A DNA stretch of 64,000 nucleotides from CAVXDY01 sp963721335 (GTDB taxonomy: Bacteria > Actinomycetota > Thermoleophilia > Miltoncostaeales > Miltoncostaeaceae), in NCBI GenBank assembly GCA_963721335.1, contig CAVRIV010000008.1, forward strand, positions 62,001-126,000, given 5' to 3'. Of this stretch, positions 44,157 to 51,984 are shown in pieces. Within the stretch, counting starts at the first letter, position 1; every line of letters begins with the position of its first letter. The notes under the pieces are model-generated. The model was not told the origin of the DNA and made no database searches. It saw only the letters and a program-made list of their open reading frames with translations. A program made the translations under genes and the position numbers.

Positions 44157-44480
44157 GATCAACGCGCGCCCCAACCGGATCGCGTACGCCCTGATCGCCC
44201 GTGGCGTGCAGCCGGGCGAGGCGGTCAGCGTGAGGCTCCCCAACTGCGAGGACCTCATCCCGATCTGGGTCGGGGATCCTGAAGGCCAGCGCCGTGATGA
44301 GTTCGATCAACACGGCCTACAAGGGCGACTTCCTGTCCTGGACGATCAACCTCGTCGAGGCCAGGAGGCTGCATCGTCTCGGACGAGTTCCTCGACCGCC
44401 TGGACCTGATCAAGCGCGAGCTGCCCACGCTCGAGCGCTTGATCGCGTGGAAGTCGGGCAAGCGCGAGGGTCCCGACCCG
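44157..44480 (+). pseudogene. N-terminal remnant of an AMP-dependent acyl-CoA ligase
   Basis: Three frame segments give NRIAYALIARGVQPGEAVSV with LPNCEDLIPIWVG, then (after a shift near 44270) ILKASAVMSSINTAYKGDFL, and (after about 44365) SDEFLDRLDLIKRELPTLERL. These match the first 130 residues of ANL-superfamily acyl-CoA ligases, such as the carnitine-CoA ligase group. The catalytic P-loop and the C-terminal 400 residues are absent. It is clearly a fragment. Confidence 0.6.
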
Positions 44481-44603
44481 AGCCTTCACAACGAGCCCCT
44501 GGCCGCCCTCGTGACGGTCGGCGACGGTGAGCCCGACGGGGTCCCGCCTTCGAGCCGCGCCGAGCAGGAACCCGCTGATGACGACAGTGGCCTGGTTGCG
44601 CAC

Positions 44604-45327
44604 TCATGTGGGCCCGTCGCCCGGCTCGCGCCGATGCGGCTCGCGCAGCGTGCCGGCATGGGCCCGCGCGGTCGGGTCGCGACGGGCCTTGATCAGACTC
44701 GCGACCGTGGTCACCAGCAGGACCACCGCGATGACGCCCAGAGAGACCGACGTGGAGATCTCCGGGATGTCCGGGTTCTGCAGGTGCGCGTAGTGCAGCA
44801 CCAGCTTGCCGCCGATGAACGCGAGGATCACCGCGAGGCCGGTGGAGAGGTAGACGAGCCGGTCCAGCAGGCCGGAGGACGAGGAAGTAGAGCGCGCGCA
44901 GGCCGAGCAGGGCGAAGGCGTTGGCGACGAAGACGATGTACGCCTCCTCGGTGACCCCGAAGACGGCCGGGATCGAGTCGAGGGCGAACAGCAGGTCCGT
45001 CGTGCCGATCGCCAGCAGCACCAGGAACATCGGCGTGAGCATCCGCCGGCCGCCGAGTCTCGTGATGATCTTGCCGCCGTCGTAGTCGTCCGTGATCGGG
45101 AACCGGCGGCGCGCGAACGCCACCAGCTTGTTGTCCTCGATCGTGGGGTCCTCGTCGCGGTGGCGGAAGAGCTGGATGGCCGTGCCCAGGAGCAGCAGGC
45201 CGAACAGCAGGAACGCGAACGAGAACGCGGCGAGCAGGGCGGCGCCGAGGGCGATGAAGATCGCCCGCAGCACCAGGGCCATGATGATCCCGAACGTGAG
45301 CACCCGCTGCTGGTGCTCGACGGGCAC
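44604..45327 (-). pseudogene. TerC-family membrane protein, N-terminally truncated and frameshifted
   Basis: The frame from 45327 leftwards gives VPVEHQQRVLTFGIIMALVL and FIALGAALL, then PITDDYDGGKIITR, DLLFALDSIPAVFGVTEEAY and FVANAFALLGLRALYFLVL. After a shift near 44870 it ends with LAFIGGKLVLHY and SLGVIAVVLLVTTVASL. These are the middle and end of TerC (tellurium resistance/metal homeostasis) proteins. The first two to three membrane helices are missing: homology begins exactly where the tRNA-Ser(CGA) remnant lies. It seems cut by the rearrangement that left the tRNA piece. Confidence 0.72.
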
Positions 45328-45329
45328 GG

Positions 45330-45346
45330 CGGTCTCGAAAACCGTT
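45330..45346 (+). repeat. 17-bp direct repeat, right copy (tRNA-Ser anticodon arm)
   Basis: CGGTCTCGAAAACCGTT, identical and in the same orientation as 39055-39071. Confidence 0.7.
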
Positions 45347-45379
45347 CGGGGCGGTTCCGTCCCGCGAGGGTTCGAATGA
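45330..45379 (+). pseudogene. Partial tRNA-Ser(CGA), right boundary of the decayed segment
   Basis: It contains the anticodon arm CGGT-CTCGAAA-ACCG (anticodon CGA), a long variable arm (CGGGGC...GTCCCG) and the start of a T-arm (AGGG-TTCGAAT), then breaks off before the T-stem closes. No 5' half is present; truncated terC lies there. Variable and T-arm sequences differ from the copy at 39046-39116, so the two come from different tRNA-Ser genes or diverged long ago. Confidence 0.6.
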
Positions 45380-45448
45380 CGCGCGATCAAGACCCGGCGG
45401 CGCGAAGGGTCACACTTCACCGATTGAGATTCGCGGAAGGCGGCCGAG

Positions 45449-46543
45449 TTACGGGCCGCCGGGAGCCTGATTGGCGTCGCCCTCCCGGGGCGCCTGCTCG
45501 TCGATGTCGCCTGCGCGCTCCTGTGGGCCGCCGGGGGCGAGCCGGAGGGCGTACGCGGCCTCCCGGACCGCAAGGTCGGTCTCGAGGGCCGCCCCGAGCG
45601 CCCCCCCGACGGTCGCGAGTGAGGCGACCAGCCACGTCAGGCGTACGTAGGCGCCCGCCCCCGCGCCGTGGCCGAGCGCGTCCTCGAGCGCCTCGGGGTC
45701 GATCAGGAGCAGCGCCGCGGGCGCGATCACCAGGAGCAGCCCCGCGTAGAGGGTCAGAACGCCGATCAGGACGGTCGCCGCCGTCCCGATGTTGAAGAGC
45801 ACCACCTGCTCGCGCGCCCCACGGCCCGGGTAGGGCTCCCACAGATCGTGGGCGGCGATGAGCGAGGCGACCGTGACGCCGATCGCCGCCAGCGTGATGA
45901 GGGCCAGCCGCGCCGGCGACAGCGTCGCGGAGATCCGCCAGACGTCCGAGGTCACCAGCGCAAGGGCGGCGGCGGCGAGCGCGGCCGCCATCGCCCGCGA
46001 GAGACGGGCCGCGAGCCGCCAGGGCCGGTTGTGCCGGATCATCCCGAGCACCAGGCGGAAGTTGCCGCGGACCACGGCCGTGACGAAGCGGACGGTGCCG
46101 TCGTCCTCCTCGTCGATCTCGGCCCGACCGGCCGGGATGGCCAGCTCCCGCAGGCGGGCCCGGACGCGGGCCGCGCGCCTGTCCGCATCGCCCCGGCCCG
46201 GCCCCTCGCCGAGCAGGCCGTCGATGATCTGCAGCACTGCCCGTTCCGCCCGCCGCGCCAGCTTCATCGCCCCCAGTGCCGGCAGCGACATGACCCCGAC
46301 GCCGTGGGTGTTGGAGACGCGGGCGACCACCGGCCGCGCGCCCGTCGCCAGTGGGACATCGGTGATGCAGACCGCGAGATCCCAGCACTCCTCGACGAGC
46401 ACCCGGCGCGCGTCGTGGACCAGCTCCATGCTCCGCGCCCCCGCCGGGACAGGGTCGCCGACGGCCACGCGAACGACCCAGCGCACCTCGGGGAAGCGGC
46501 CGGCCAGGCGCTCCGGGAGGTCCCGGGCGAGCTGGTGCGCCAC
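45449..46543 (-). CDS. Predicted membrane protein of unknown function
   Basis: 364 residues. The first 165 are soluble (ELVHDARRVLVEECWDLAVC, then SNTHGVGVMSLPALGAMKLARR in parts). Four to five membrane helices follow (LAAAALALVTSDVW, LITLAAIGVTVASLIAA, ATVLIGVLTLYAGLLLVI, LTWLVASLATVGGALGA). The GTG at 46543 is only a nominal start: the same frame upstream reads IPTQLDDVVLGLIAAPGLPE back to a TAA and looks coding, but has no good start codon, so the 5' end may be damaged. I do not recognise the family. Confidence 0.65.
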   Translation of the reverse strand: MAHQLARDLPERLAGRFPEVRWVVRVAVGDPVPAGARSMELVHDARRVLVEECWDLAVCITDVPLATGARPVVARVSNTHGVGVMSLPALGAMKLARRAERAVLQIIDGLLGEGPGRGDADRRAARVRARLRELAIPAGRAEIDEEDDGTVRFVTAVVRGNFRLVLGMIRHNRPWRLAARLSRAMAAALAAAALALVTSDVWRISATLSPARLALITLAAIGVTVASLIAAHDLWEPYPGRGAREQVVLFNIGTAATVLIGVLTLYAGLLLVIAPAALLLIDPEALEDALGHGAGAGAYVRLTWLVASLATVGGALGAALETDLAVREAAYALRLAPGGPQERAGDIDEQAPREGDANQAPGGP

Positions 46544-46823
46544 CTCCTCCGGCAGCCCGGGGGCGGCGATCAGGCCCAGGACGACGTCGTCGAGCTGCGT
46601 GGGGATCGGTCTGCCTTAGCCTTCGTGTGCCACTCAGGCCCTCTTCGGGGTTGGACAGAGAGCCCGGGTAGACATCGAGCTAGCGCTGCGCAGTCGTGCG
46701 TCCGGCCGCGGGACGCGGCTGCGGACCATGGCTTCCCCGGCCTAGAGCCGGCCACTGCCCGCCTCTCATAGGCCCTGCCTCCGCTTTGGCCCCTGTATTC
46801 CTCGCACGCGGAGAGGGTGCGCT

Positions 46824-47087
46824 CTATTCCTCGACCAGGAGCACCAGGGACTCGGCCACGACGCCGTCGTGCTCCATCGCCGCGGCCGCCGCCGGGGTCT
46901 GCATCGCGGCCATCACCGCGTCCATGTCCGACACGTCCATGAGCAGCGCCACGTGGGTCGGGTTCCGCGGGTCGACGAACGTGCGGATGTTCGTGACCCC
47001 GAGGGGTCCGAAGAACTCCTCGCGCTTCGGCGAGGCCAGCCAGTGCGCGGTGTCCTTGACGTCGTGGTGAGCGATGACCGTGGGCAT
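46824..47087 (-). CDS. Small uncharacterised protein, ferredoxin-like fold suspected
   Basis: 87 residues: PTVIAHHDVKDTAHWLASP, then NIRTFVDPRNPTHVALLMDV and an Ala-rich helix (VMAAMQTPAAAAAMEHDG). The beta-alpha-beta layout and length are like small ABM/dabb-type proteins. The ATG at 47087 follows GGAGGC. No partner gene is evident; the 280 bp upstream of the preceding gene hold no gene. Confidence 0.65.
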   Translation of the reverse strand: MPTVIAHHDVKDTAHWLASPKREEFFGPLGVTNIRTFVDPRNPTHVALLMDVSDMDAVMAAMQTPAAAAAMEHDGVVAESLVLLVEE

Positions 47088-47332
47088 CGTGCCTCCTGTG
47101 CGCGGGTGGGAGGGCGCGTCGGGCGCCCGCGCGACCCTACGACGGACCACGACGCGATCACAAGACCGCGCCACGGCTGCCGTGGAGGCTCCCGGACGCG
47201 ATCGCTCAGGCGTCCAGGAAGAACTCCATCCCGTATCGAGGGGCCGCCTCGGCGGCTAGCTTCCCCGCACCGCTTTCACCCGTGGGGACTGGACGGCAGA
47301 ATGGAGCCCCGGATCCGGAAGGGGAGCGTCTC

Positions 47333-48449
47333 ATGGCCAAGGTCCGAGTGCTCGTCGGGACGCGCAAGGGCGCCTTTGTCCTGACGTCCGACGGCGCCCG
47401 CCGCGACTGGCGGATCGAGGGCCCGCACTTCGGTGGCTGGGAGGTCATGCACGTCAAGGGCTCCCTCGCCGACCCCGACCGGCTCTATGCCTCGCAGTGG
47501 ACCGATTGGCACGGCCAGGTCGTCCAGCGCTCGAGCGACGGCGGCCGAACCTGGGAGCCCGTCGGCAACAACCTCGCCTACGAGGGTGAGACGGGGACGC
47601 ACAAGTGGTACGACGGCACGCCGCATCCGTGGAGCTTCAGGCGCGTGTGGCACCTCGAGCCGTCCCCCGACGACCCGGACACGGTCTTCGCCGGGGTCGA
47701 GGACGCCGGGCTCTTCCGCTCGGACGACGGGGGAGAGAGGTGGCAGGAGCTCTCGGCGCTCCGCACGCACCCGACCGGCGCCGACTGGCAGCCCGGCGCG
47801 GGCGGGCTCTGCCTGCACACGATCATCATCGACCCGGTCCGACGTGCGGCGCATGTACGTGGCGATCTCGGCCGCCGGCGCCTTCCGCACGGAGGACGGC
47901 GGCGAGACCTGGCACCTCGCGACCGCGGGCCTGCGGTCGGAGTTCCTGCCGGAGCCCGAGGCGCAGGTCGGTCACTGCGTCCACAACCTCGCGATGCATC
48001 CGTCCCGCCCCGACACGCTCTTCATGCAGAAGCATTGGGACGTCTGCCGCAGCGACGATGCCGGCGACCACTGGACCGAGGTGAGCGGAAACCTCCCGAG
48101 CGACTTCGGCTTCCCCATCTCGGTGCACGCCCACGAGCCTGAGACCGTCTACGTCGTGCCGATCCTGAGCGACGCCGAGCACTACCCGCCGGATGGGAGG
48201 CTCCGCGTGGGCCGCAGCCGCACCGGCGGCAACGAGTGGGAGCTGCTCACGAACGGGCTGCCGCAGAAGGACTGCTACGTGAACGTCCTCCGCGATGCGA
48301 TGGCCGTCGACACGCTCGATTCGTGCGGCGTCTACTTCGGGACGACGGGCGGCCAGGTCTACGCGTCGCCGGACTCGGGCGACTCGTGGCGGCCGATCGT
48401 CGAGCACCTCCCGGCGGTGCTCTCCGTCGAGGTGCAGACGATCGCGTGA
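47333..48449 (+). CDS. BNR/Asp-box beta-propeller protein (sialidase-like fold), frameshifted
   Basis: About 370 residues of beta-propeller with repeated Asp-box motifs: SSDGGRTWEPV, SDDGGERWQEL, TEDGGETWHLA, SDDAGDHWTEV, SPDSGDSWRPI. The frame shifts near 47840 (IIIDPVR / DVRRMYVAIS) and coding continues to 48449; a single indel is likely. It lacks a signal peptide, so it acts in the cytoplasm, and sialidase catalytic residues are not evident. The ATG at 47333 follows GGGGAG. The next gene, MoaD-like, overlaps its stop (GTGA), suggesting they work together. Confidence 0.78.
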
Positions 48450-48748
48450 CGACGGTCCGGATCGCGCTGCCCGCGCACCTCCGCACGCTTGCACGCGTCG
48501 GGCCCGAGGTCCGCGTCGAGGTCTCCGACACGCCGACGATCAAGGGCGTGCTCGACGCGCTCGAGACCGCGTACCCGGCTCTCCGCGGGACGATCCGCGA
48601 TCAGGTCTCCGCGGAGCGGCGTCCGTTCATACGCTACTTCGCGTGCGGACGGGATCTGTCGCACGACCCGATGGACCAGCCGCTCCCCGATCCCGTCGTC
48701 CACGGTGCGGACGTCTTCTGCGTGATCGGGGCGATCGCCGGGGGCTAG
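48446..48748 (+). CDS. MoaD/ThiS-family ubiquitin-like sulfur-carrier protein
   Basis: A 100-residue beta-grasp protein: VRIALPAHLRTLARVGPEV at the start, LDALETAYPALRGTI in the middle, and the C-terminal VFCVIGAIAGG ending in the Gly-Gly that is adenylated and thiocarboxylated in MoaD/ThiS. The GTG start overlaps the propeller gene's TGA. No moaE or thiG is adjacent, so it may serve a different pathway. The pairing with a BNR propeller is notable. Confidence 0.8.
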   Translation: MTTVRIALPAHLRTLARVGPEVRVEVSDTPTIKGVLDALETAYPALRGTIRDQVSAERRPFIRYFACGRDLSHDPMDQPLPDPVVHGADVFCVIGAIAGG

Positions 48749-48762
48749 CCATGCCGTCGGCC

Positions 48763-48776
48763 CGTCCGGCCGGACG
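48763..48776. terminator. Possible terminator: 14-bp palindrome followed by A/T-rich bases
   Basis: CGTCCGGCCGGACG is a perfect palindrome 14 nt after the moaD-like stop, followed by AAAATT. The hairpin has no real loop, so confidence is low. Confidence 0.35.
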
Positions 48777-48908
48777 AAAATTGCTCGGCGAGCGATGGAT
48801 CGCAGGGCCTCGGCGGATCTCTCTTCGAAAGGAGGCGACTCCGCTCGCTGGAGGCTTCGGCGCCGGCGGGGCGATCGCCGATCAGCCACGGGTTCAGGGG
48901 GTCATGGA

Positions 48909-49217
48909 ATGAGGCGCGTGATGGTTCGCTACCGGGTGAAGCCCGATCAGGCCGCCAGGAACGAGGAGCTCGTCCGTGCGGTCTACGAGGAACTGCGGCG
49001 GACCGAGCCCGCGGGCCTCCGGTACGCGACGTTCCAGTTGGACGACGGCGTGAGCTTCGTCCACCTCGCGTCGATCGAGACGGAGGACGGGAGCAACCCG
49101 CTGTCGGGCCTGACGGCCTTCGCGCGGTTCCAGGAGGGCGTCCGCGAGCGGTGCGACGAGGCTCCCGTCGCCACCGAGCTCCGCGAGATCGGCTCGTTCC
49201 GCCTCCTCGGGGAGTGA
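48909..49217 (+). CDS. Small ABM-like (dimeric alpha-beta barrel) protein
   Basis: 102 residues: RVMVRYRVKPDQAARNEELV, LRYATFQLDDGVSFVHLAS and FARFQEGVRERCDEAPV. This is the ferredoxin-like layout of antibiotic-biosynthesis-monooxygenase and related proteins. An ATG 6 nt upstream is out of frame. Function is not predictable. It is followed by a VOC gene on the same strand. Confidence 0.7.
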   Translation: MRRVMVRYRVKPDQAARNEELVRAVYEELRRTEPAGLRYATFQLDDGVSFVHLASIETEDGSNPLSGLTAFARFQEGVRERCDEAPVATELREIGSFRLLGE

Positions 49218-49278
49218 ACGCGCCACCGATGGCACGAGGCGACCGATGAATTCGAGGGTCAGCGCGGATCAAAGAGGT

Positions 49279-49678
49279 ATGGACATGAAACCGTCCCACC
49301 TCAATCCGGTCGTCCACCTCGAGTTGCACACGGGCGATCTGCCGCGCGCCAGCGCGTTCTACTCGCGGCTCCTGGGGTGGCTCCCGGAGCGCGTCGAACG
49401 CCGGGTCCGGCTCGTATCTCACCCTCGGGATGGGCGGGGGCGTCGGCGGCGGCATCGTCGAGTGCGGCACCCGGCGCCCGTGCTGGCTGCCATACGTCGA
49501 GGTCGAGCGGATCGACGAGCTCACCGACCGGGCGCGCCGGCTCGGGGCGTCGGTGTTGCTGGAGCCTCGCGAGGGCCCCGCAGGGTGGCGCAGCGTCGTC
49601 GCCACGCCCACGGGCGGGGAGATCGCCCTCTGGCAGCCGAAGGGCGTGGAGTGGGACACGCCCCGCGACGTGGTCTGA
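49279..49678 (+). CDS. VOC (glyoxalase-like) protein, frameshifted
   Basis: A single VOC domain: NPVVHLELHTGDLPRASAFY and SRLLGWLPERV, then a shift near 49405 into SYLTLGMGGGVGGGIVECG. The rest reads VEVERIDELTDRARRLGAS and TPTGGEIALWQPK. The parts together give about 133 residues, a normal VOC length, so one indel is likely. AAGAGG precedes a second ATG at 49285 by 8 nt, which may be the real start. It lies 7 bp before a sigma factor gene. Confidence 0.72.
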
Positions 49679-49685
49679 TGGGCAG

Positions 49686-50768
49686 ATGAGCTCCTCTTCC
49701 TCAGCCTCGACCGTCGACGACCGACAGCTGCTCGAGGCCGCCCGGCAGGGTGACGAGGACGCCTACGGCCGGCTCGTGGGGCCCCATCGCGCCGCCCTTC
49801 ACGCCCATTGCTACCGGATGCTCGGCTCGTTCCCGGACGCCGAGGACACGCTCCAGGAGGCGCTCCTGGGCGCCTGGCGCGGGCTGCCCCGGTTCGAGGG
49901 CCGAAGCCCGTTTCGGTCCTGGCTCTTCAAGATCGCGACCAATGCCTGCCTGAAGGCGATCGAGCGACGGCCCAAACGGGTGCTCCCGATCGACTACGGC
50001 CCGGCGGCCGATCCCCACGACGGCCCCGGCGCGCCGCTCGTCGAATCGGTGTGGGTGGACCCCTACCCGGATGAGGAACCCGGCCCCGATGACGGCGTGG
50101 CCGCCCCTGACGCTCGCTACGAGCAGCGCGAGAGCGTGGAGCTGGCGTTCATCGCGGCGCTCCAGCACCTGCCGGCGCGACAGCGCGCCGTCCTGATCCT
50201 TCGCGACGTGCTCGGCTACTCGGCTCGCGAGGCCGCCGAGGCGCTCGGGACGACGCCGGCGTCGGTGGACAGCGCCCTGCAGCGTGCTCACAAGACTGTT
50301 CACCGGCGACTCCCCGCGCGGAGTCAGCAGGCCACGCTGCGCTCCCTCGGCGACGCCGGGCTTCGCGACATCGTGGACGGCTACGTCGACGCGTGGGAGC
50401 GCGGTGACGTCGACGCGGTCGTCGCCATGCTGGCTGAGGACGCCACGATCGCCATGCCTCCGATCCCGACCTGGTATGCCGGGCGGGAAGCGGTCGCCGG
50501 CTTCCTCAGGGGCTGGCCCCTCGCGCTCGGCCGGCGCTGGCGCCTCGTGCCGGCCCGCGCCAACGGGCAGCTGGCATTCGGTCACTACATGTGGGACGCG
50601 GGGAGGGAGAGCTTCACACGGCACGGTGTCAACGTCCTCACCCTGCACAGCGGGCGGATCGTTGAGATCACCGCCTTCCTCGACCCCGAGGCGTTCGGGC
50701 GCTTCCGCCTGCCCGACGAGATCCCCCCGACATCAAGGAGCGAGCACCATGAGCGCCACCACCGGTGA
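49686..50768 (+). CDS. ECF RNA polymerase sigma factor with C-terminal SnoaL-like domain
   Basis: A 360-residue ECF sigma factor. Region 2 is LVGPHRAALHAHCYRMLGS with DAEDTLQEALLGAWRGL. Region 4 is LPARQRAVLILRDVLGYSAREAAEALG with TPASVDSALQRAHKT. From about residue 235, a SnoaL/NTF2-like domain follows (IVDGYVDAWERGDVDAVVAML), as in SigJ/SigG-type actinobacterial ECF groups that are controlled by this domain rather than by an anti-sigma factor. The next gene starts within its last codons, overlapping by 20 bp, so its product may be a target or partner. Confidence 0.88.
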   Translation: MSSSSSASTVDDRQLLEAARQGDEDAYGRLVGPHRAALHAHCYRMLGSFPDAEDTLQEALLGAWRGLPRFEGRSPFRSWLFKIATNACLKAIERRPKRVLPIDYGPAADPHDGPGAPLVESVWVDPYPDEEPGPDDGVAAPDARYEQRESVELAFIAALQHLPARQRAVLILRDVLGYSAREAAEALGTTPASVDSALQRAHKTVHRRLPARSQQATLRSLGDAGLRDIVDGYVDAWERGDVDAVVAMLAEDATIAMPPIPTWYAGREAVAGFLRGWPLALGRRWRLVPARANGQLAFGHYMWDAGRESFTRHGVNVLTLHSGRIVEITAFLDPEAFGRFRLPDEIPPTSRSEHHERHHR

Positions 50769-51162
50769 CGGATCCCCGGCCGATCCCTGGATCCTCGCGA
50801 CCCCGAGCGGCCAATCCGAGTTCCAGGCCTACCGCGACGAGGCGCTCGAACCGCCGGCGTTGGTGGTCCGGGTCGGAAAGACCGAGCTGCGGTACCGGCT
50901 GAGCTGCATCGCCGACCTGCGAGAGATGCTGGTCGCGCACGGCGGCTGGATGCCCCTGGGCAGCGCGGACGAGCAGAAACCCGCAGCGGCAGGCACCGTC
51001 GAGGCCTGGGCCCGTTCCGGTGACAACCCCGTCGGCGGCTGGTACGGACTCAAGAAGGGCCTGCGGGGCCGATTCGCCAACTACGTGCCGCCGGTCCTCG
51101 AGCGGCTCGGTCTCGCCGAGGTGGAGCACAACGCCCGCAACAATCGGATGCGCGCGGTCTAG
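50749..51162 (+). CDS. Uncharacterised protein coupled to an ECF sigma factor
   Basis: 137 residues. DGSPADPWILATPSGQSEF at the N-terminus, then VRVGKTELRYRLSCIADLREML and NPVGGWYGLKKGLRGRFANY, with a C-terminal helix ending ARNNRMRAV. No signal or membrane segment. AAGGAG lies before the ATG. It overlaps the sigma factor gene by 20 bp in another frame. I recall similar hypothetical proteins in actinobacteria but no known function. Confidence 0.68.
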   Translation: MSATTGDGSPADPWILATPSGQSEFQAYRDEALEPPALVVRVGKTELRYRLSCIADLREMLVAHGGWMPLGSADEQKPAAAGTVEAWARSGDNPVGGWYGLKKGLRGRFANYVPPVLERLGLAEVEHNARNNRMRAV

Positions 51163-51165
51163 CGC

Positions 51166-51984
51166 CTACATGTGCTCCATCGACATGCCGGGGGCCATGT
51201 TCGGCTCGTGGAGCCCCGGCACGTCGCCGGGCGCGGCCGCGATCAGCGAGCCGAGCGCGACGAGGCAGACGGCCACCGGAGCGGTGAGGCGCGCGCCGCC
51301 CGGGAGCACCTTCTCGGCGAAGATCACCACGGCCACGACGGCCATCCAGGCGATGCTCATCACCCCCACGGCGAAGAGGGCCAGCATCAGGCCGAGGCAG
51401 CATCCGAGGCACCAGGCACCGTGCTCGAGGCCCATCGCGAACGCCCCGCCGACCCCCTCCCGCCAGCGGTGCATCACGAAATGGAGCGGCGTGCGGCAGT
51501 GCCGCAGGCAGGCGCGCTTCAGCGGGGTGAGCTGGTACGCGCCGGCGGCCGCGACCGCCGCGCCGGCGATGAGGGGCCCCTCGCGATCCCAGGAGAGCGA
51601 GGCGGGGTGGTGGGCCGCGAGGACGCGGAAGGTCCCGTAGGCGGCCAGACCGTAGGCGGTCCACGCCGCCAGATACCCGGCCAGGAAGAGCGACGTCGTG
51701 GCGGGGGCCCCGGGGCGGCCCCGCCCTCGATGTGCCGAGGCCGCTCGCACCGTCAGGACCATCGGCGCCGTCGAGGGCAGCATCATCGCGGCCGTCATGG
51801 TCACCCAGACGCCGATGAACCAGCCGAGGCCGCCGAGATCGGTTCCCGGGCCCTCGTCCATGCCCCGCATCCGCTCGATCGTCACGACCCAGGTGACGAG
51901 CGCGACGGCCAGGAGCGCGGCGACCGTGAGGACCGGGCTGATGCGCAGGGGGCGCCCGCCCGCCGCCTCTACGACCGGCGTCAG
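51166..51984 (-). CDS. DUF2182 predicted metal-binding membrane protein
   Basis: About 270 residues with roughly six membrane helices. FIGVWVTMTAAMMLPSTAPM and the region YQLTPLKRACLRHCRTPL followed by GLEHGAWCLGCCLGLML are diagnostic of DUF2182, with conserved Cys/His that probably bind metal. A Met/His-rich tail (NMAPGMSMEHM) suggests copper. It overlaps the DUF1326 gene; no ATG or GTG is well placed, so the start is uncertain and a CTG at 51984 is assumed. The DUF1326-DUF2182 pair is common across bacteria. Confidence 0.82.
   Translation of the reverse strand: MTPVVEAAGGRPLRISPVLTVAALLAVALVTWVVTIERMRGMDEGPGTDLGGLGWFIGVWVTMTAAMMLPSTAPMVLTVRAASAHRGRGRPGAPATTSLFLAGYLAAWTAYGLAAYGTFRVLAAHHPASLSWDREGPLIAGAAVAAAGAYQLTPLKRACLRHCRTPLHFVMHRWREGVGGAFAMGLEHGAWCLGCCLGLMLALFAVGVMSIAWMAVVAVVIFAEKVLPGGARLTAPVAVCLVALGSLIAAAPGDVPGLHEPNMAPGMSMEHM

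Noticed and set aside
47333..48449. Calling the BNR propeller an active sialidase
   Set aside because: Asp-boxes only show the propeller fold; no signal peptide and no visible arginine triad or catalytic Tyr/Glu set.
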